Shown here piece after piece: positions 31,613 to 43,272 of a stretch of 64,000 nt of DNA. A model generated the notes under the pieces. That model saw only the letters and a list, made by a program, of their open reading frames with translations. It was not told the origin of the DNA and made no database searches. The first letter of the stretch is position 1. Each line of letters begins with the position of its first letter. The translations under genes were made by a program, and so were the position numbers. Source of the stretch: Chondrosia reniformis (taxonomy: Eukaryota > Porifera > Demospongiae > Chondrillida > Chondrillidae); the NCBI GenBank assembly GCA_947172415.1, contig OX359191.1, forward strand, positions 4,464,001-4,528,000, given 5' to 3'.

Positions 31613-34600
31613 ACTAGTACAAATATCTAGTACTTTCAATTTGTTACTAGGACATACATCATGTACACATGACTAGTACATAGAACCACTACATTCAACT
31701 AGTTCATACAACTACCACACACAGCTAGTACATATAAGTAGTACATGCAACTAGTCAATACAACTAGTACCTACAACTAGTACATATAAGTAGTAAATAC
31801 AACCAGTACATATAACTACTTCATACAACTAGTACATTAAACTCTTACATACAACTAGTACATACAACTAGTACATACAATTAGTTAGTAGAATATACAA
31901 CTAGTACATACAACTTCTACATACAACGAGTTAATAGAACATACAACTAGTACATACCATGACTTAGTAGAACAAAAAACTAGTACATACAACGAATTAG
32001 TAGAACATACAACTAGTACATACAACTAGTAACTAAAACTAGTAAATATAACTAGTAAATATAACTAGTACATACACCCATTATACATAACTAGTACATT
32101 CAACTAGCACACACAACTAGAACATACAACTAGTATATACAACTAGTAACTAAAACTAGTAAATAAAACTAGTACATACACCCATTATACATAACTAGTA
32201 CATTCAACTAGCACACACAACTAGAACATACAACTAGTACATACAACTAGAACATACAACTAGTACATAAAACTTATAACTAGCACTTACAACTAGTAGA
32301 TGCATTTAGGAAGTAGTACATACAACTATCACATACAACTAGTAACTAGTATATACATACAACTAGTACATACAACTAGTACACACAACTAGTACATACA
32401 TGTAGTAGCTACAACTAGTAGATACAACTAGTAAGTAGTTCATACAACTAGTACATAACACTAGTACATACAACTAGTACATGCGACTAATACATACGAC
32501 TAGTAAGTATAACTTTTACTAATTCATACAACTAGTATATACATATTGGTACATACAATTAGTAAATGCAACTAGCACTTTCAACTAGTCAATACAGCTA
32601 GTACATACAACTAGTACATATAACTAGTACATACAATCAGTAAATATAAATAGTACATACAACTAGTACATATCACTAGTACATACAATTACTATATACA
32701 ACCAGTACATACAACTAGAAACTACAAGTAGTACTTACAACTAGTCAATACATCTAGTACCAAGAGCTAGTACATATAAGTAGTAAAGGCAACCATTACA
32801 TAAAACTACTACATACAACTTACACAAAACTAGTACATGTTACAAATATATACATACAACTAGTACATAAAAGTAATACATACAACTAGTACATACAACT
32901 ACTTACTAGTACGTAGAAAAGTACATATAGCTAGTACTTACAACTAATACATACAAAAAGTACATATACCTAGTACATATACATATAACTAGTACATATA
33001 AATAGTACATACATCTAGTACACTCAACTGATACAAAACTACTTCATACAACTAGTACATACAACTAGTACATGCAACTAGCACATACAACTAGTTACTA
33101 GTACATACTACTAGAACACACGATTTGTGCATACAACAAGTACATACAACTAGTTACTGGTACATACAACTAGTACATGTAATTAGTGCATACAACTAGT
33201 CCATACAACTAGCATATACAACTAGTACATCACTAGTACAAACAACTAAACCATACAACTAGTAACTAGTAAGTATAACTGTTATATACAACTAATACAT
33301 ACAACTAGTCAATACAACTAGTTCTTCAACTAGTACATAGAACTAGTACATGCAACTAGCACATACAACTAGTTACTGTTACATACAACTAGTACATATA
33401 ATCAGTACATACAACTAGTACATGCAACTAGTCCATACAACTAGTATATACAACTAGTGCTTATAACTAGTACATACAACTACTCCATACAACTAGTACA
33501 TAAACCTAGTACATACACATATAACGGGTGCATATGAATAGTACATATAACTAGTACCTACAACTAGTTAATTATACTAGAACCACAACTAGTATATAGA
33601 ACGAGTAAATACAATTAGTGGATAAAACCACTACAAACAACTAATACATAGAACTAGTACCTACAACTAGTAAATAAAACTAGTTCTAGTACATACAACT
33701 GGTACATACAACTAGTACATACAAGTAGTAATTTCAGCAAGTACACAACTAGTGCATACAACTAGTACATACAAGTAGTACATACAATTAGTTCATACAA
33801 CTAGTACACACTTAGTACCTAATATAACTAGTAGTAGAACCTACAACTATTGCACACAGCTTGTACATACAACTGATACATATATCTAGTACATCCACCC
33901 ACATATAACTAGTATATATAAACAGTGTATACAACTATTACATTCGATTAGTGCATGCAACTAGTAAATTATTCCAGTACTACAACTAGTACATAGAACT
34001 AGAACATACAACTAGTACATAAATCTAGTACATACAAATAGTACATACAACAAGTACATGAAACCAGTACTACACCTAGTACATACAACTAGTACATACA
34101 ACTAGTCCAAACAACTAGTATATTCAACTAGTTACATACAACAACACCTAACTAGTTCCCAGTATTACTAGTAATAGAACCTACAACTAGTACCTGCAAC
34201 TAGTACAGACAACTAGTATATACAACTTGTACTATACAACTAATACATACAACTAGTACATACAAATAGTACATACAACTAGTACATACAACTAGTACAT
34301 ACAACTATTACATACAACTATTTCACACAGCCAGTATATACAACTAGTTTAAATAACTAGTACATACGATTATTTCTTAGAACTAGTACATATAACTAGT
34401 ACATAGAGCTAGTAGATAACAGAAGAATTTAGTACATTCAAAGAGTAATTACCTAGTATCCAGTGTTACTAGTACTAGAACCTACAGCTAGTGCATACAA
34501 CTAGTACATACAACAGCCACATATAACTAGTACATACATATATAACTAGTACATATAAATAGTACACACACCTAGTACATACAATTACTACATACAACTA

Positions 34601-35604
34601 GTACATTCATCTAGTAAATACAACTGGTACATACGGCTATTTCATAGAACTAGTACATGCACATATACCAAGTACATTAAAATAGTACATACAACTAGTA
34701 CATACAGCAAGTACATACAAGTAGTACATACAACTAATAAGTAGTGCATACAACTAGTACATACAACTATAGTGCATACAGATAGTACATACAACTAGTA
34801 CAAACGAGTAGTTCAAACAAGTAATTCAAACAAATAGTAAGGGGTTCATACAACTAGTACATACAACTGGTACATAGAACAAGAATTTAGTACATTCAAC
34901 TATTGATTACCTAGTATCAAGTATTACTAGTACTAGAACCTACAACTAGTGCATACAACTAGTATATACAACTAGTACACACAACTAGTACACTTAACTA
35001 GTACACACAACAAACACATATAACTAGTCCATACATATATAACTAGTACATATACATAGTACATACGCCTAGTACATACAACTACTACATACAACTAGTA
35101 CATTCTTCTAGCACATACAACTAGTACATACGACTATTTCATAGAACTAGTACATATAACTAGTACATACAGCTAGTACATATATCTAGTACTTACACCT
35201 ATACCTAATACATAGAAATAGTACATACAAGTAGTACATACAGCTAGTACATAACACTAGTTCACACAACTAGTACATTAGATTAGTACATAAAACTATT
35301 ACATATTACTAGTACACACAACTACTACATATAAGTAGTACATACACATATAACTAGTACATATAAAAGTATATACATACACCTAGTACATACAACTAGT
35401 TCATATAACCATCTTTGGGATGGTACATCCTTCGACTTTTGAGCGTTTATAAGGAATCCTTATTCTATTATTTTCTTATAACCAGTTCATACACATATAA
35501 CTAGTACATATAAATAGTATATACAACTAGTTCATACAACTAATACATATAACTAGTGCATAGACATATAACTAGTAGATATAAATAGTACATGAAATAT
35601 CTAA
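31613..35604 (-). repeat. Minisatellite array, reverse orientation
   Basis: Units read ACATACAACTAGT on the plus strand. A variant block (CACCCATTATACATAACTAG) is duplicated with an offset of about 104 bases at 32,060-32,260. A 65-70-bp foreign segment lies at about 35,408-35,478 (CCATCTTTGGGATGG, ATAAGGAATCCTTAT). No gene is present. Confidence 0.92.
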
Positions 35605-35985
35605 TACCGTAGTTCGGGAAATTTTCGTTGTTAAAATATTTTCGTGGTTGGCTCAAACCACGAAAATATTTTAACACGAAATATTTTTAACAACGAATAA
35701 TAACACGTTGTACAATCTACGTGTATATGTAAACGCAACACAGCTGAGCGCGGCCAAAATGGCTCTACTGCGATACCTGCAGCGCAAGGACGGTTTACCG
35801 GACCCAAAGGGCTCACTTTCGTGAAAGCCGCGAACACAGAGATCCCTTTCGTAATCCTCTATTTCTCAACGTAATTACGTAACGTGTATAAATTTTCGTG
35901 GTAGCCCCCAGACCACGAAAATATTTTAACACGAAAATTTTTTCCACTAAAATTTCCGAACACGAAAATTTCCCGAACTACGGTA
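35605..35985. mobile_element. MITE with 23-bp terminal inverted repeats
   Basis: Starts TACCGTAGTTCGGGAAATTT and ends with its reverse complement AAATTTCCCGAACTACGGTA. Inside each end lies a further inverted motif (CGTGGT, ACCACGAAAATATTTTAACA). The core is GC-richer and non-coding. A TA at each end would fit a Tc1/mariner-type non-autonomous element. Its right end touches the 3' end of the Naiad-type element. Confidence 0.75.
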
Positions 35986-36115
35986 TACCATTTTCCTACA
36001 TGCTATATGCCTTTGCTGCTATAGGGGAACTAAACCTAAAGAGAGCTTTAGATGAAGATACAGGAGTCTTTTCTTCCTTCTTTTCCCTTCTTTCATCTTC
36101 TTCTCCACTGGGTCA

Positions 36116-36154
36116 GAGAGCCGTTTCTGGGAATTCCACCCTTCATCAGTGATC
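36116..36154 (-). ncRNA. Hammerhead-like motif in the 3' region of Naiad-type element copy 1
   Basis: On the minus strand CTGATGA (36143-36149), a short stem GGG/CCC around TGGAATT, then GAAAC (36123-36127) and GGCTCTCT, which can pair with AGAGAGCC about 70 bases upstream. Both hammerhead core boxes are present but the cleavage-site base arrangement is not canonical. Confidence 0.4.
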
Positions 36155-36724
36155 CTGGGAGTCTTTGTCTTTTTCTTTATCTTGATCTTCTGTGAATCCT
36201 TGGCTCTCTATGCTAAATCTAGGGGCCTTATATACACTATTTTGGCCCCAAAAGTTAAATATGGTGTTAACTAAGACACATGATGAAATTTAATTTTATG
36301 AAAGGAATGTAGGTCCAATTAACTTTTATGAATTAATTATAAATCTATTAGTAATCTTGTTCGTACAGGTAAAACAGACTCAGACTATAGACACAAGTAG
36401 GACATATTACATAAGTCTACCCTTAGGTCTTCTAGTAGTAACATTTCTTTGGAGGTGGGGTAACACAATATGGGGTAACACAAGACAGTCCTTAAGCATA
36501 CTAGCTACTTTTTGCTTATACTTGATTCTAACTAGAGGCTGCCGGGAAAGGAAGGTTTTAAAGGTTGATTTTAGCTAAAAGTATTTGTAACCTTGTTTAA
36601 TAAGCCTACTGCATAACTGCAAACTTTTAGCCTGAAAACTGGAGAAGTCACTACATATTCTGGAATACCTAATTAGTTGTGAAATAAAGACACCATAGGC
36701 TGGGGTATTAGGAATATTACTATC

Positions 36725-37063
36725 TTAATGGGGGAAATTTACTATATTAAAGTTAAAGTCCTCTCGCTTATCATATACTATAGTGATAAATTGATTGTTA
36801 GTAATGGTTATATCTAAGTCTAAAAAGGGGGATTTCCTAGGGCTGGTATTTGTCTTTTTAAGAATAAGTTCTTTGGGGTAAATATCACTAATTGACAGTT
36901 CAAAATCCTTGTTGTTAATACATAAAAGGTCATCAATATACCTATAAGTATTGGAAAATTTAATAGCTAGGGTGATGTTATCCTTAAGTAGTCCTCTCAT
37001 AAACTCATACTCATAGGCAAACAGAAAAAGATTAGCAACTACAGGGGCACAGTCAGTACCCAT
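36725..37063 (-). pseudogene. Reverse transcriptase catalytic core of Naiad-type element copy 1
   Basis: Begins in GIPMGTDCAPVVANLFLF and continues to RYIDDLLCINN with the catalytic YIDD at 36929-36940, then PKELILKKTN and FLDLDITI. Stops at NFPH because a CTTAAT-type change turns a Leu codon into TAA. The other copy reads on through NIPNTPAYGVFISQLIRYSR, so this stop is private to copy 1. Confidence 0.83.
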
Positions 37064-37078
37064 AGGGATACCTACACA

Positions 37079-37912
37079 TTACCTTAATACAGAACCGTCT
37101 ACACATACATAAATGTTGTCAATAAGGTAATTAAAGAGCTCTACTAAATGAACAGCTGTGACTGCTTTATTGGAGACATTGTTAGACCAAAAGGCTTTAT
37201 CATGACAGATTTCTATATATTGGGACTTCCTACAGGTATAGGCACTACAAATAAGGTTAGTAATCTTATCTTTAAGCAGGTTATGGGGGATCGCTGTATA
37301 TAATGTAGAAAAATTAAAACTAGCTAGCTGTGCTTTTCTAGTAGGTATAGACCTAAGACTATCTAAGACTTCTAGTGAGGTTTCTACTATCCAAAAGACA
37401 TTAACACCAGTATTCCTATATATACCTAGGCAGTATTCTCTAAAATGTTTGAGAATTAGTCTGAGTGCCGAATTTAGAAATCTAGAAAGGGGTTTGGTAG
37501 TACATTTGTGAGAGGCAGCTATGAATCTGTAGCTGTAAGGGTTCTTTTGTAGCTTAGGCATCCAGTAAAAAGAGGGAAGGTTACAACAGTCTGGTTTAGG
37601 TTCTAAGTTCTCTAGTTTTAAGAAATCTATGTGTTTCCTAATTAACTGTTGGGGTTCTACTTTACATTTAGCATAAGTGGAGGTACTGCCTAGTTCTTCA
37701 TTAATAATTTGTCTATAGTAGGACTTACATATAAATTTTATATTATTGGAGGCCTTTTCGGCAGGGGCTGTAACATACTTATCATGTAGGTCTGCTAAGA
37801 ATTTCTTAATTTTAGGGCAAGTAAGGGTCTTCCTGGCTATTGAGGATTTGGTATACGATTTAAACAGCCTAGAGATCCTATCATTACTTTTCTTAAATAC
37901 AGCATTTCCCAC
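37079..37912 (-). pseudogene. Reverse transcriptase fingers and first palm motif of Naiad-type element copy 1
   Basis: 277 codons. Contains LPSFYWMPKLQKNPYSYRFI (fingers), TTKPLSRFLNSALRLIL and LASFNFSTLYTAIPHNLL, a Penelope-type palm motif A region. It reads FNFSTLYT where relatives usually have an Asp (DFSTLYT-like), so the catalytic position appears to be Asn. The frame stops at TAA 37076-37078 immediately before CVGIPMGTDCAP, the next RT motif. The translated sequence appears identical to that of the copy at 49768-50601. Confidence 0.83.
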
Positions 37913-39021
37913 TCACTAAATACAAAATTAGATACATTTTCTCTACGGGCCCAGGTAATCTTATATTTTCTAAGACCTTCCTTACACATTTTTAAAGCAG
38001 TTACCCAATTAAAGTTATTAGGTTCTCTAAATTTTGGTCCTTTCTTAAGAAGTTTTCTAAGTTTTGGGATACTAACAATACGTAGGTCACCTGTTAAAAC
38101 ATTGCCTAGGGGCTTGTAAATGAAGGGGGACTTGTGACACTCACATGGTTCTGGTTTTCTAAAGACATATGACTTAGAGGCTTGTGAAAAGTTAAAGATT
38201 TGAGGTCCTATTGGTTGGGTATACTTATATACTACACAAGGGGGCTCTTTGTTTTGTATAAAGGGTGGGACAGTTTCTAACACTAACTTTTGGTTTAAGA
38301 TACCTGAGAGGCCTATTTTTTCCACACCTTTATTATGAAACACGATTTTAAGAAACCCTTCTGGGCTTGTCGCTTTCGTTGGGTGTTTGGGAAGGCTGGC
38401 TGAAGCGCGTGCTTTAAAAACGTCTTTAATCATTAGCATAAGTCTAAGCAGAAATGGTGTTTCTGGGGTATCGATGAGGCATTGTACCGAGTTTAACAAA
38501 CGATGAAGGTGTCGAGCTTGTAATGCAGAAGTATCGTGTTTAAGTTTGGCTAGAAAGCCCACGTTCTGTTCAAGTGGTAGTCGTTCTTTGAGCCATTCAG
38601 GGTCAAAGGTAGCATTATTACTATTGCCTGTCGATTTTAGATTGGAGCGCCGATGCCGTCTTTTATGAGATAAGCGATTAAAAAGGTTCCATACGATGAT
38701 TTCTTTTTTTAGTTTTGAAATATTGCCAACGCCTTTAATGTTATCGTTAAGTCCATACGGGTAAATAGAGCAGAGTTCCTTGTACCAGAACGCTTCTCTC
38801 AGTAGTCTGAGGCTAGTAGAAGTAGGTGTTTCAGGTATCTGTTCTATGGGCATAATCAAGGCATCATCAAAACTATGGTTATCAGAATTAAAGTGATTGT
38901 AAAGATACAGTGTCTTAAAACCTTTGGTACTAGTCCTATGGTTGTTCATTCTACTCCTAAGCATTTGAGAGGTTTCTCCTACATACTGTACATCACATTG
39001 TTTACAAGTAATAAGATACAC
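37837..39021 (-). pseudogene. GIY-YIG endonuclease and CxC linker of Naiad-type element copy 1
   Basis: 394 codons, with the frame open further upstream to an in-frame TAG near 39,140. RNVVYLITCKQCDVQYVGET is a GIY-YIG core with CxxC, followed by MLRSRMNNHR and HFNSDNHSF (His residues of the CCHH set). A linker follows, then KPEPCECHKSPFIYKPLGN with the CxC motif at 38137-38145. The nuclease would cut target DNA to prime cDNA synthesis. The end of the frame (LYLRKVMIGSL) is out of phase, because a frameshift has moved the original continuation to the next frame. Confidence 0.85.
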
Positions 39022-39185
39022 AACATTCCTACTCTGGCATCCTAGGGGACCACAAGGGCTACGGACTTGATAGGTCCTGCCTGTAACTGAACTCTTAAAA
39101 ATAGGGCCAGTAACTAAAGAGGGACATGTTTTACACCGCTAATTGCTACACTTCTTAACTAGTGAGGTGCTAGTTTGCCCACATA

Positions 39186-39606
39186 CACTTAGTACATAAA
39201 ACTACTTCATAACTAGTGTATACGCCTAGTACATAAAACTAGTACATAAAATTAGTTCAAACAACTGGTACATACAACTATTACCCCCAACTAGTAAGTA
39301 TAACTATACTAGTACATACAATTAGTACATGCAACTAGTACACACAACTAGTAATTATAATACATACCTTCAACTGGGAAATATAACTAGTACTAATACA
39401 TACAACTAGTACCTCCAACTAGTAAGTATTACTATAATAGTACATGCAATTAGTTCATACAACTAGTACACACAACTAGTAAATATAATAAGTACCTTTA
39501 ACTTAGCAATATATCTAGTACTAATACATACAACTAGTAAAGTACATACAATTAGTACATTCAACTAGTACATAAAACTAAAACCTCCAACTAGGAAATA
39601 TAACTA
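39186..39606 (-). repeat. Minisatellite array, reverse
   Basis: 13-bp units, with two similar blocks containing CTCCAACTAGTAAGTAT-like variants. Confidence 0.9.
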
Positions 39607-40050
39607 CAGCTGACTCCACTTATAACGGACTCGCTCATAACGGATATTGGGTTATAGCGAACGATTGTGAAAAACAATTTCCTGTCAATTCAATTTCTTC
39701 TCTTTATAACAAACAACCCCAAACAAACTTCTATTATAATGAATGTGTCAACTTATGATTATGTATGTGTGAAGCCAAATCGGCTGTATTTATCATTCTT
39801 AAATGGATAAAGGGAGGAAAGATAAGGGTATTAGTGACAAATTTTCAGTTGCAAAGTCCACCTTGAGTACCATTAATACACTATTTTACGTGATTTTAAT
39901 TTTGTAAGAATTCTAGTCTATTCATACTGCTTTGATGAGTAGTTTATTAGTATAGTTATAATAAATAAACTACATTTGGTTATAAAGAACTTCTTTTAGA
40001 AAGAACAATTACACTGGGATTTTGGTGTTCGTTATATCAGGAGTTGCCTG
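39607..40050 (+). mobile_element. pogo/Tigger-like DNA transposon remnant (444 bp)
   Basis: Left end CAGCTGACTCCACTTATAAC and right end whose complement is CAGGCAACTCCTGATATAAC. These imperfect terminal repeats resemble pogo/Tigger ends (CAGTTGACTCC...TATAACG). Bases 39803-39880 translate as MDKGRKDKG, then ISDKFSVAKSTLSTI, matching the helix-turn-helix of CENP-B/pogo transposases. Nothing else of the transposase remains, so it is an internally deleted copy. Confidence 0.7.
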
Positions 40051-41272
40051 GAGTACAAAAAAATAGTACATACAATTAGTACATGAAACTACTATATACA
40101 ACTAGTACATCTAACTAGTACCTACATACAACTCGTAGTACCTGCAACTAGTAAATATAACTTGTACTAGTACATACTACTAGGACATAAAACTACTCCA
40201 TTAAACTAGTTCATACAATTTGTACAAACAACTGGTACATACATACAACTAGTACTACAACTAGTACATAAAACTAGTAAATAGAACGAGTGCATCATAA
40301 TTAGTAGAAACAACTAGTACATACATTTAGTACATACAACTAGTATATTCAATTAGTACATACAGCAATAACATACAACTAGTACATATAACTAGTACAT
40401 ATAACTAGTACATATAACTAGTACATACAACTAGTATCTACCTAGAACCTAGTATACCTAGTACTAGAACCTACAACCAATAAATATAGCTAGTACATAC
40501 AACTAGTTATACAACTAGTACATACAACTAGTACATACAACTAGTAGATACAACTAGTAAACACAACTAGTCCATACAACTAGTACATCCAACTAGTCTC
40601 TACCTAGAACCTAGTATAACTAGTACTAGAACTAACAACTAATACAGAAAGCTAGTACATACAACTAGTACATATAACTAGTACACACAACTAGTACATA
40701 TACCTAGTAGATACACTTATACCTAGTATATATAAATAGTACATAGAAATAGTTCGCACAACAAGTACATTTGACTAGTACATACAAATAGTAAATCATA
40801 CTAGTACTACAACTTGTACATAGGAATAGTTCATAGAACTACTACATACAACTAGTACATACAACTAGTAACTAGTACATGCAGCTAGTACATACAATTA
40901 CTACATACAACTAGTACATACAACTAGTTCCAACAACTAGTACATACAACTAGTACATACAACTAGTGCCAACAACTAGTACATACAACTAGTACCTATC
41001 TAGTACATACTATAACTAATATTAGAACTTACAACTAGTACATACAGCTGGTAAATATAACTAGTACATAAAACTAGAACATAAAACTAATACATACAAC
41101 TAGTACTTACAACTAGAAAATATTACTCGAACCAGTACATACAACTAGTACAAACAACTAGTACATTCAACTAGTTCATGCAACAAGTAAAAACAAGTAG
41201 TACATATAACTAATAGATACAACTAGTACATACAACAAGTGCATAGATGTAGGACATACTACTAGTTCTTAC
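40051..41272 (-). repeat. Minisatellite array, reverse
   Basis: 13-bp units. CTAGAACCTAGTATAACTAG-type blocks recur at intervals of a few hundred bases. Confidence 0.92.
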
Positions 41273-41790
41273 AACACGGTCATACACGGTCATTCAACTT
41301 AAAAATCGTCATAAAATTCAACTTTACCACTGTACCATAAAGCCTTTTCGCAGAATACCAGTCCACATCAGTAGCACTGGGTGGCAATTCTTTAGAGTAA
41401 CCAAGCTACCAATTCTTTATCTCTTGACAAAGGATTGGCTGAGACACATTTAAAAATGTCAAACCAAAAACTCAGAAAACTCTATAACCAACATCAATAA
41501 TATTATGTAGGCAAAATAGTATGAACAAGGAAATTATTAATCGTTTTAACAACTACATAGGACTCAGTTAGTCTCGCCATCGCAGCATTGAAGAAAGGAT
41601 TGCGGCCTTGGCTTGTGGGCTTAGTTATTCATAGTAAAAATTGTCATAAAACTCAAGTTTACCATTGTGCTATAATAACTATAATAGTGTTTTACAACAA
41701 ATTCCTATACCCAAAAGCCGGGACCGTAATCCCTTCTTCAACAGGTGTTGAAACGGTTAATAATTTTCTTGTTCAAACTTGTAATTTCAA
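41273..41790. other. Unidentified 518-bp insert
   Basis: Non-array sequence that I do not recognise. Two diverged direct repeats of about 45 bp lie near its ends (around 41,300 TCGTCATAAAATTCAACTTT and around 41,640 TTGTCATAAAACTCAAGTTT), each followed by ACCA and TATAA-like sequence. This would fit a solo pair of terminal repeats or a short retroelement. The longest plus-strand frame (41588-41794) has no family signature. Confidence 0.45.
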
Positions 41791-42514
41791 CTAGTACAAA
41801 TGACTAGAATATTAAACTAAAACTACAACTAGTAAATAAAACTATTACATACAACTAGTACATGCATCTAGTACACATAACTAGTACATACAACTAGTAC
41901 TACAACTAGTACATAGAACTTGTAAATACAACTATTACATACAACTAGTACATACAACTAGTAGAAAAAATCAGTACCTACAACTAGTACATATAACTAG
42001 TTCATATAAATAGTACATACAACTAGTACATGCAACTAGTACATATAACTAGTTCATATAAATAGTACATACAACTAGTACATGCAACTAGTTCATTAAA
42101 CTGGAACTACAACTAGTACATAGAACTATTACATACAACTAGTACATACATCTAGTGCTTACTACTAGTAAATACAGCTAGTACTACAACTAGTACATAG
42201 AACTTGTACATATAACTAGAACATACAACTAGTATATACAACTAGTAGATATAATTAGTACACACAACTGGTACATTTAACTAGTTTATATTACTAGTAC
42301 ATACAACTAGAGAATACAACTAGTAGATACAATTAGTACATACAACTAGTACATACATCTAGTACATACAATTAGTACACACAACTAGTCCATACATCTA
42401 GTACATACAAATAGTATAAACGACTAGTAGATACAACTAGTACCTACCTAGTACCTACTATAACTAGTACTAGAACCTACAACTAGTACTTACAGCTAGA
42501 ACATACAACTAGTC
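41791..42514 (-). repeat. Minisatellite array, reverse
   Basis: 13-bp units. A block of about 60 bases (ATATAACTAGTTCATATAAA) is doubled near 42,000. Confidence 0.9.
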
Positions 42515-43200
42515 AACCTATCAAATCAATCAAAGCAACATGAAAAGTTTTATCTCCAAAGTGGGAGGTTGTGCTGATTACAAACAAACAATATAAAGAG
42601 TTTTCTACAGACAAAGTTTAATTTTAATACTATGCTAGCATAGAAAAATTTCGTGTATCAATGTAAAAAGTGAATAAATATTCAAAGTTATTTATCCATC
42701 TTTTTCTGGGTCTTCCTCTAAGGCATTTTCCTGGGATCTTAGGGTCAAGCACTTTCTTTGTTGCTCTACTTCTACTCATCTCTTCTAACCTTTGCTTCCA
42801 GTTCTGCTGCTGTGTCCTCACATAATCCAAAACTCTCTCCTTCTTTAATTAGTCCCTAAGATCCACCTTTCTTATTCTATTCAACCTCGACACCCCCTCT
42901 ATCCGTCTTAACACCCTCATCAGTACAGCCTGTATTTGTCCATTATGTTTTGCCTGTGGAGCCCACACTTCACATCCATAGGTCAAGGTGGGTATCACTA
43001 TGGCATTTACCACTTTTAATTTTGTACCCTTCATCAGTTCTATCCTTCCCAGCACTGTATTTTCAATTGCCCCAACCATTTTTGATGCTTTTCCGATTCT
43101 TTGCTCCACTTCCCTATCCATATACCTATCACCACTAATCATTACACAGATGTACTGCATCTCCTTCACCTGCTCCACCCTCTTGCCATTCACTTTGACA
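42515..43200 (-). mobile_element. RTE-like LINE fragment, 3' end only
   Basis: Minus-strand tail of a LINE related to the one at 10456. The 3' UTR (CCCACTTTGGAGATAAA) ends in TTGATTGATTTGA, paralleling the GATAAAGCCC plus TTGA tail of the first element. 5' truncation at 43,200 is typical of incomplete target-primed reverse transcription. Protein similarity to the first element is only moderate, so it is another, older subfamily. Confidence 0.75.
42630..43193 (-). pseudogene. C-terminal region of the second RTE-like LINE
   Basis: Reads GKRVEQVKEMQYICVMISGD, VEQRIGKASKMVGAI, NAIVIPTLTYGCEVW, VLRRIEGVSRLNRIR, then TAA at about 42,849, then in the same frame VLDYVRTQQQNWKQRLEEM and CLRGRPRKRWINNF. 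The YGCEVW and RGRPRKRW motifs align with YGCETW and RGRPRKGW of the first element. The catalytic part of the RT is absent. Confidence 0.78.
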
Positions 43201-43272
43201 CATACAACTAGTACATATAACTAGTACCTATAACTAGTACATACAGCTCGAATATGCAACAATTACACACAA
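43201..43272 (-). repeat. Minisatellite, reverse, duplicated with the element to its right
   Basis: About 66 of these bases, including the odd segment ACAGCTCGAATATGCAACAA, recur at 45,690-45,757 upstream of the second TIR element. The flank was therefore copied together with the element. Confidence 0.8.

Larger units (their letters stand above)
35986..39185 (-). mobile_element. Naiad-type Penelope-like element, copy 1
   Basis: Minus-strand element with domain order GIY-YIG endonuclease, CxC linker, reverse transcriptase. This permuted order with a CxC motif characterises the N-terminal-endonuclease (Naiad/Chlamys) branch of Penelope-like elements. The 5' end is truncated near 39,185 within a Cys-rich segment (CSN, stop, RCKTCP). 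The 3' region (35,986-36,720) is non-coding and holds a hammerhead-like motif. The reading frame has a frameshift near 37,905 and stops at 37,076-37,078 and near 36,725. A second copy lies at 49473-51692 in opposite orientation. Confidence 0.85.

Noticed and set aside
35631-36152. Frames crossing the MITE and its junction
   Set aside because: They span transposon boundaries and show no protein family signature.
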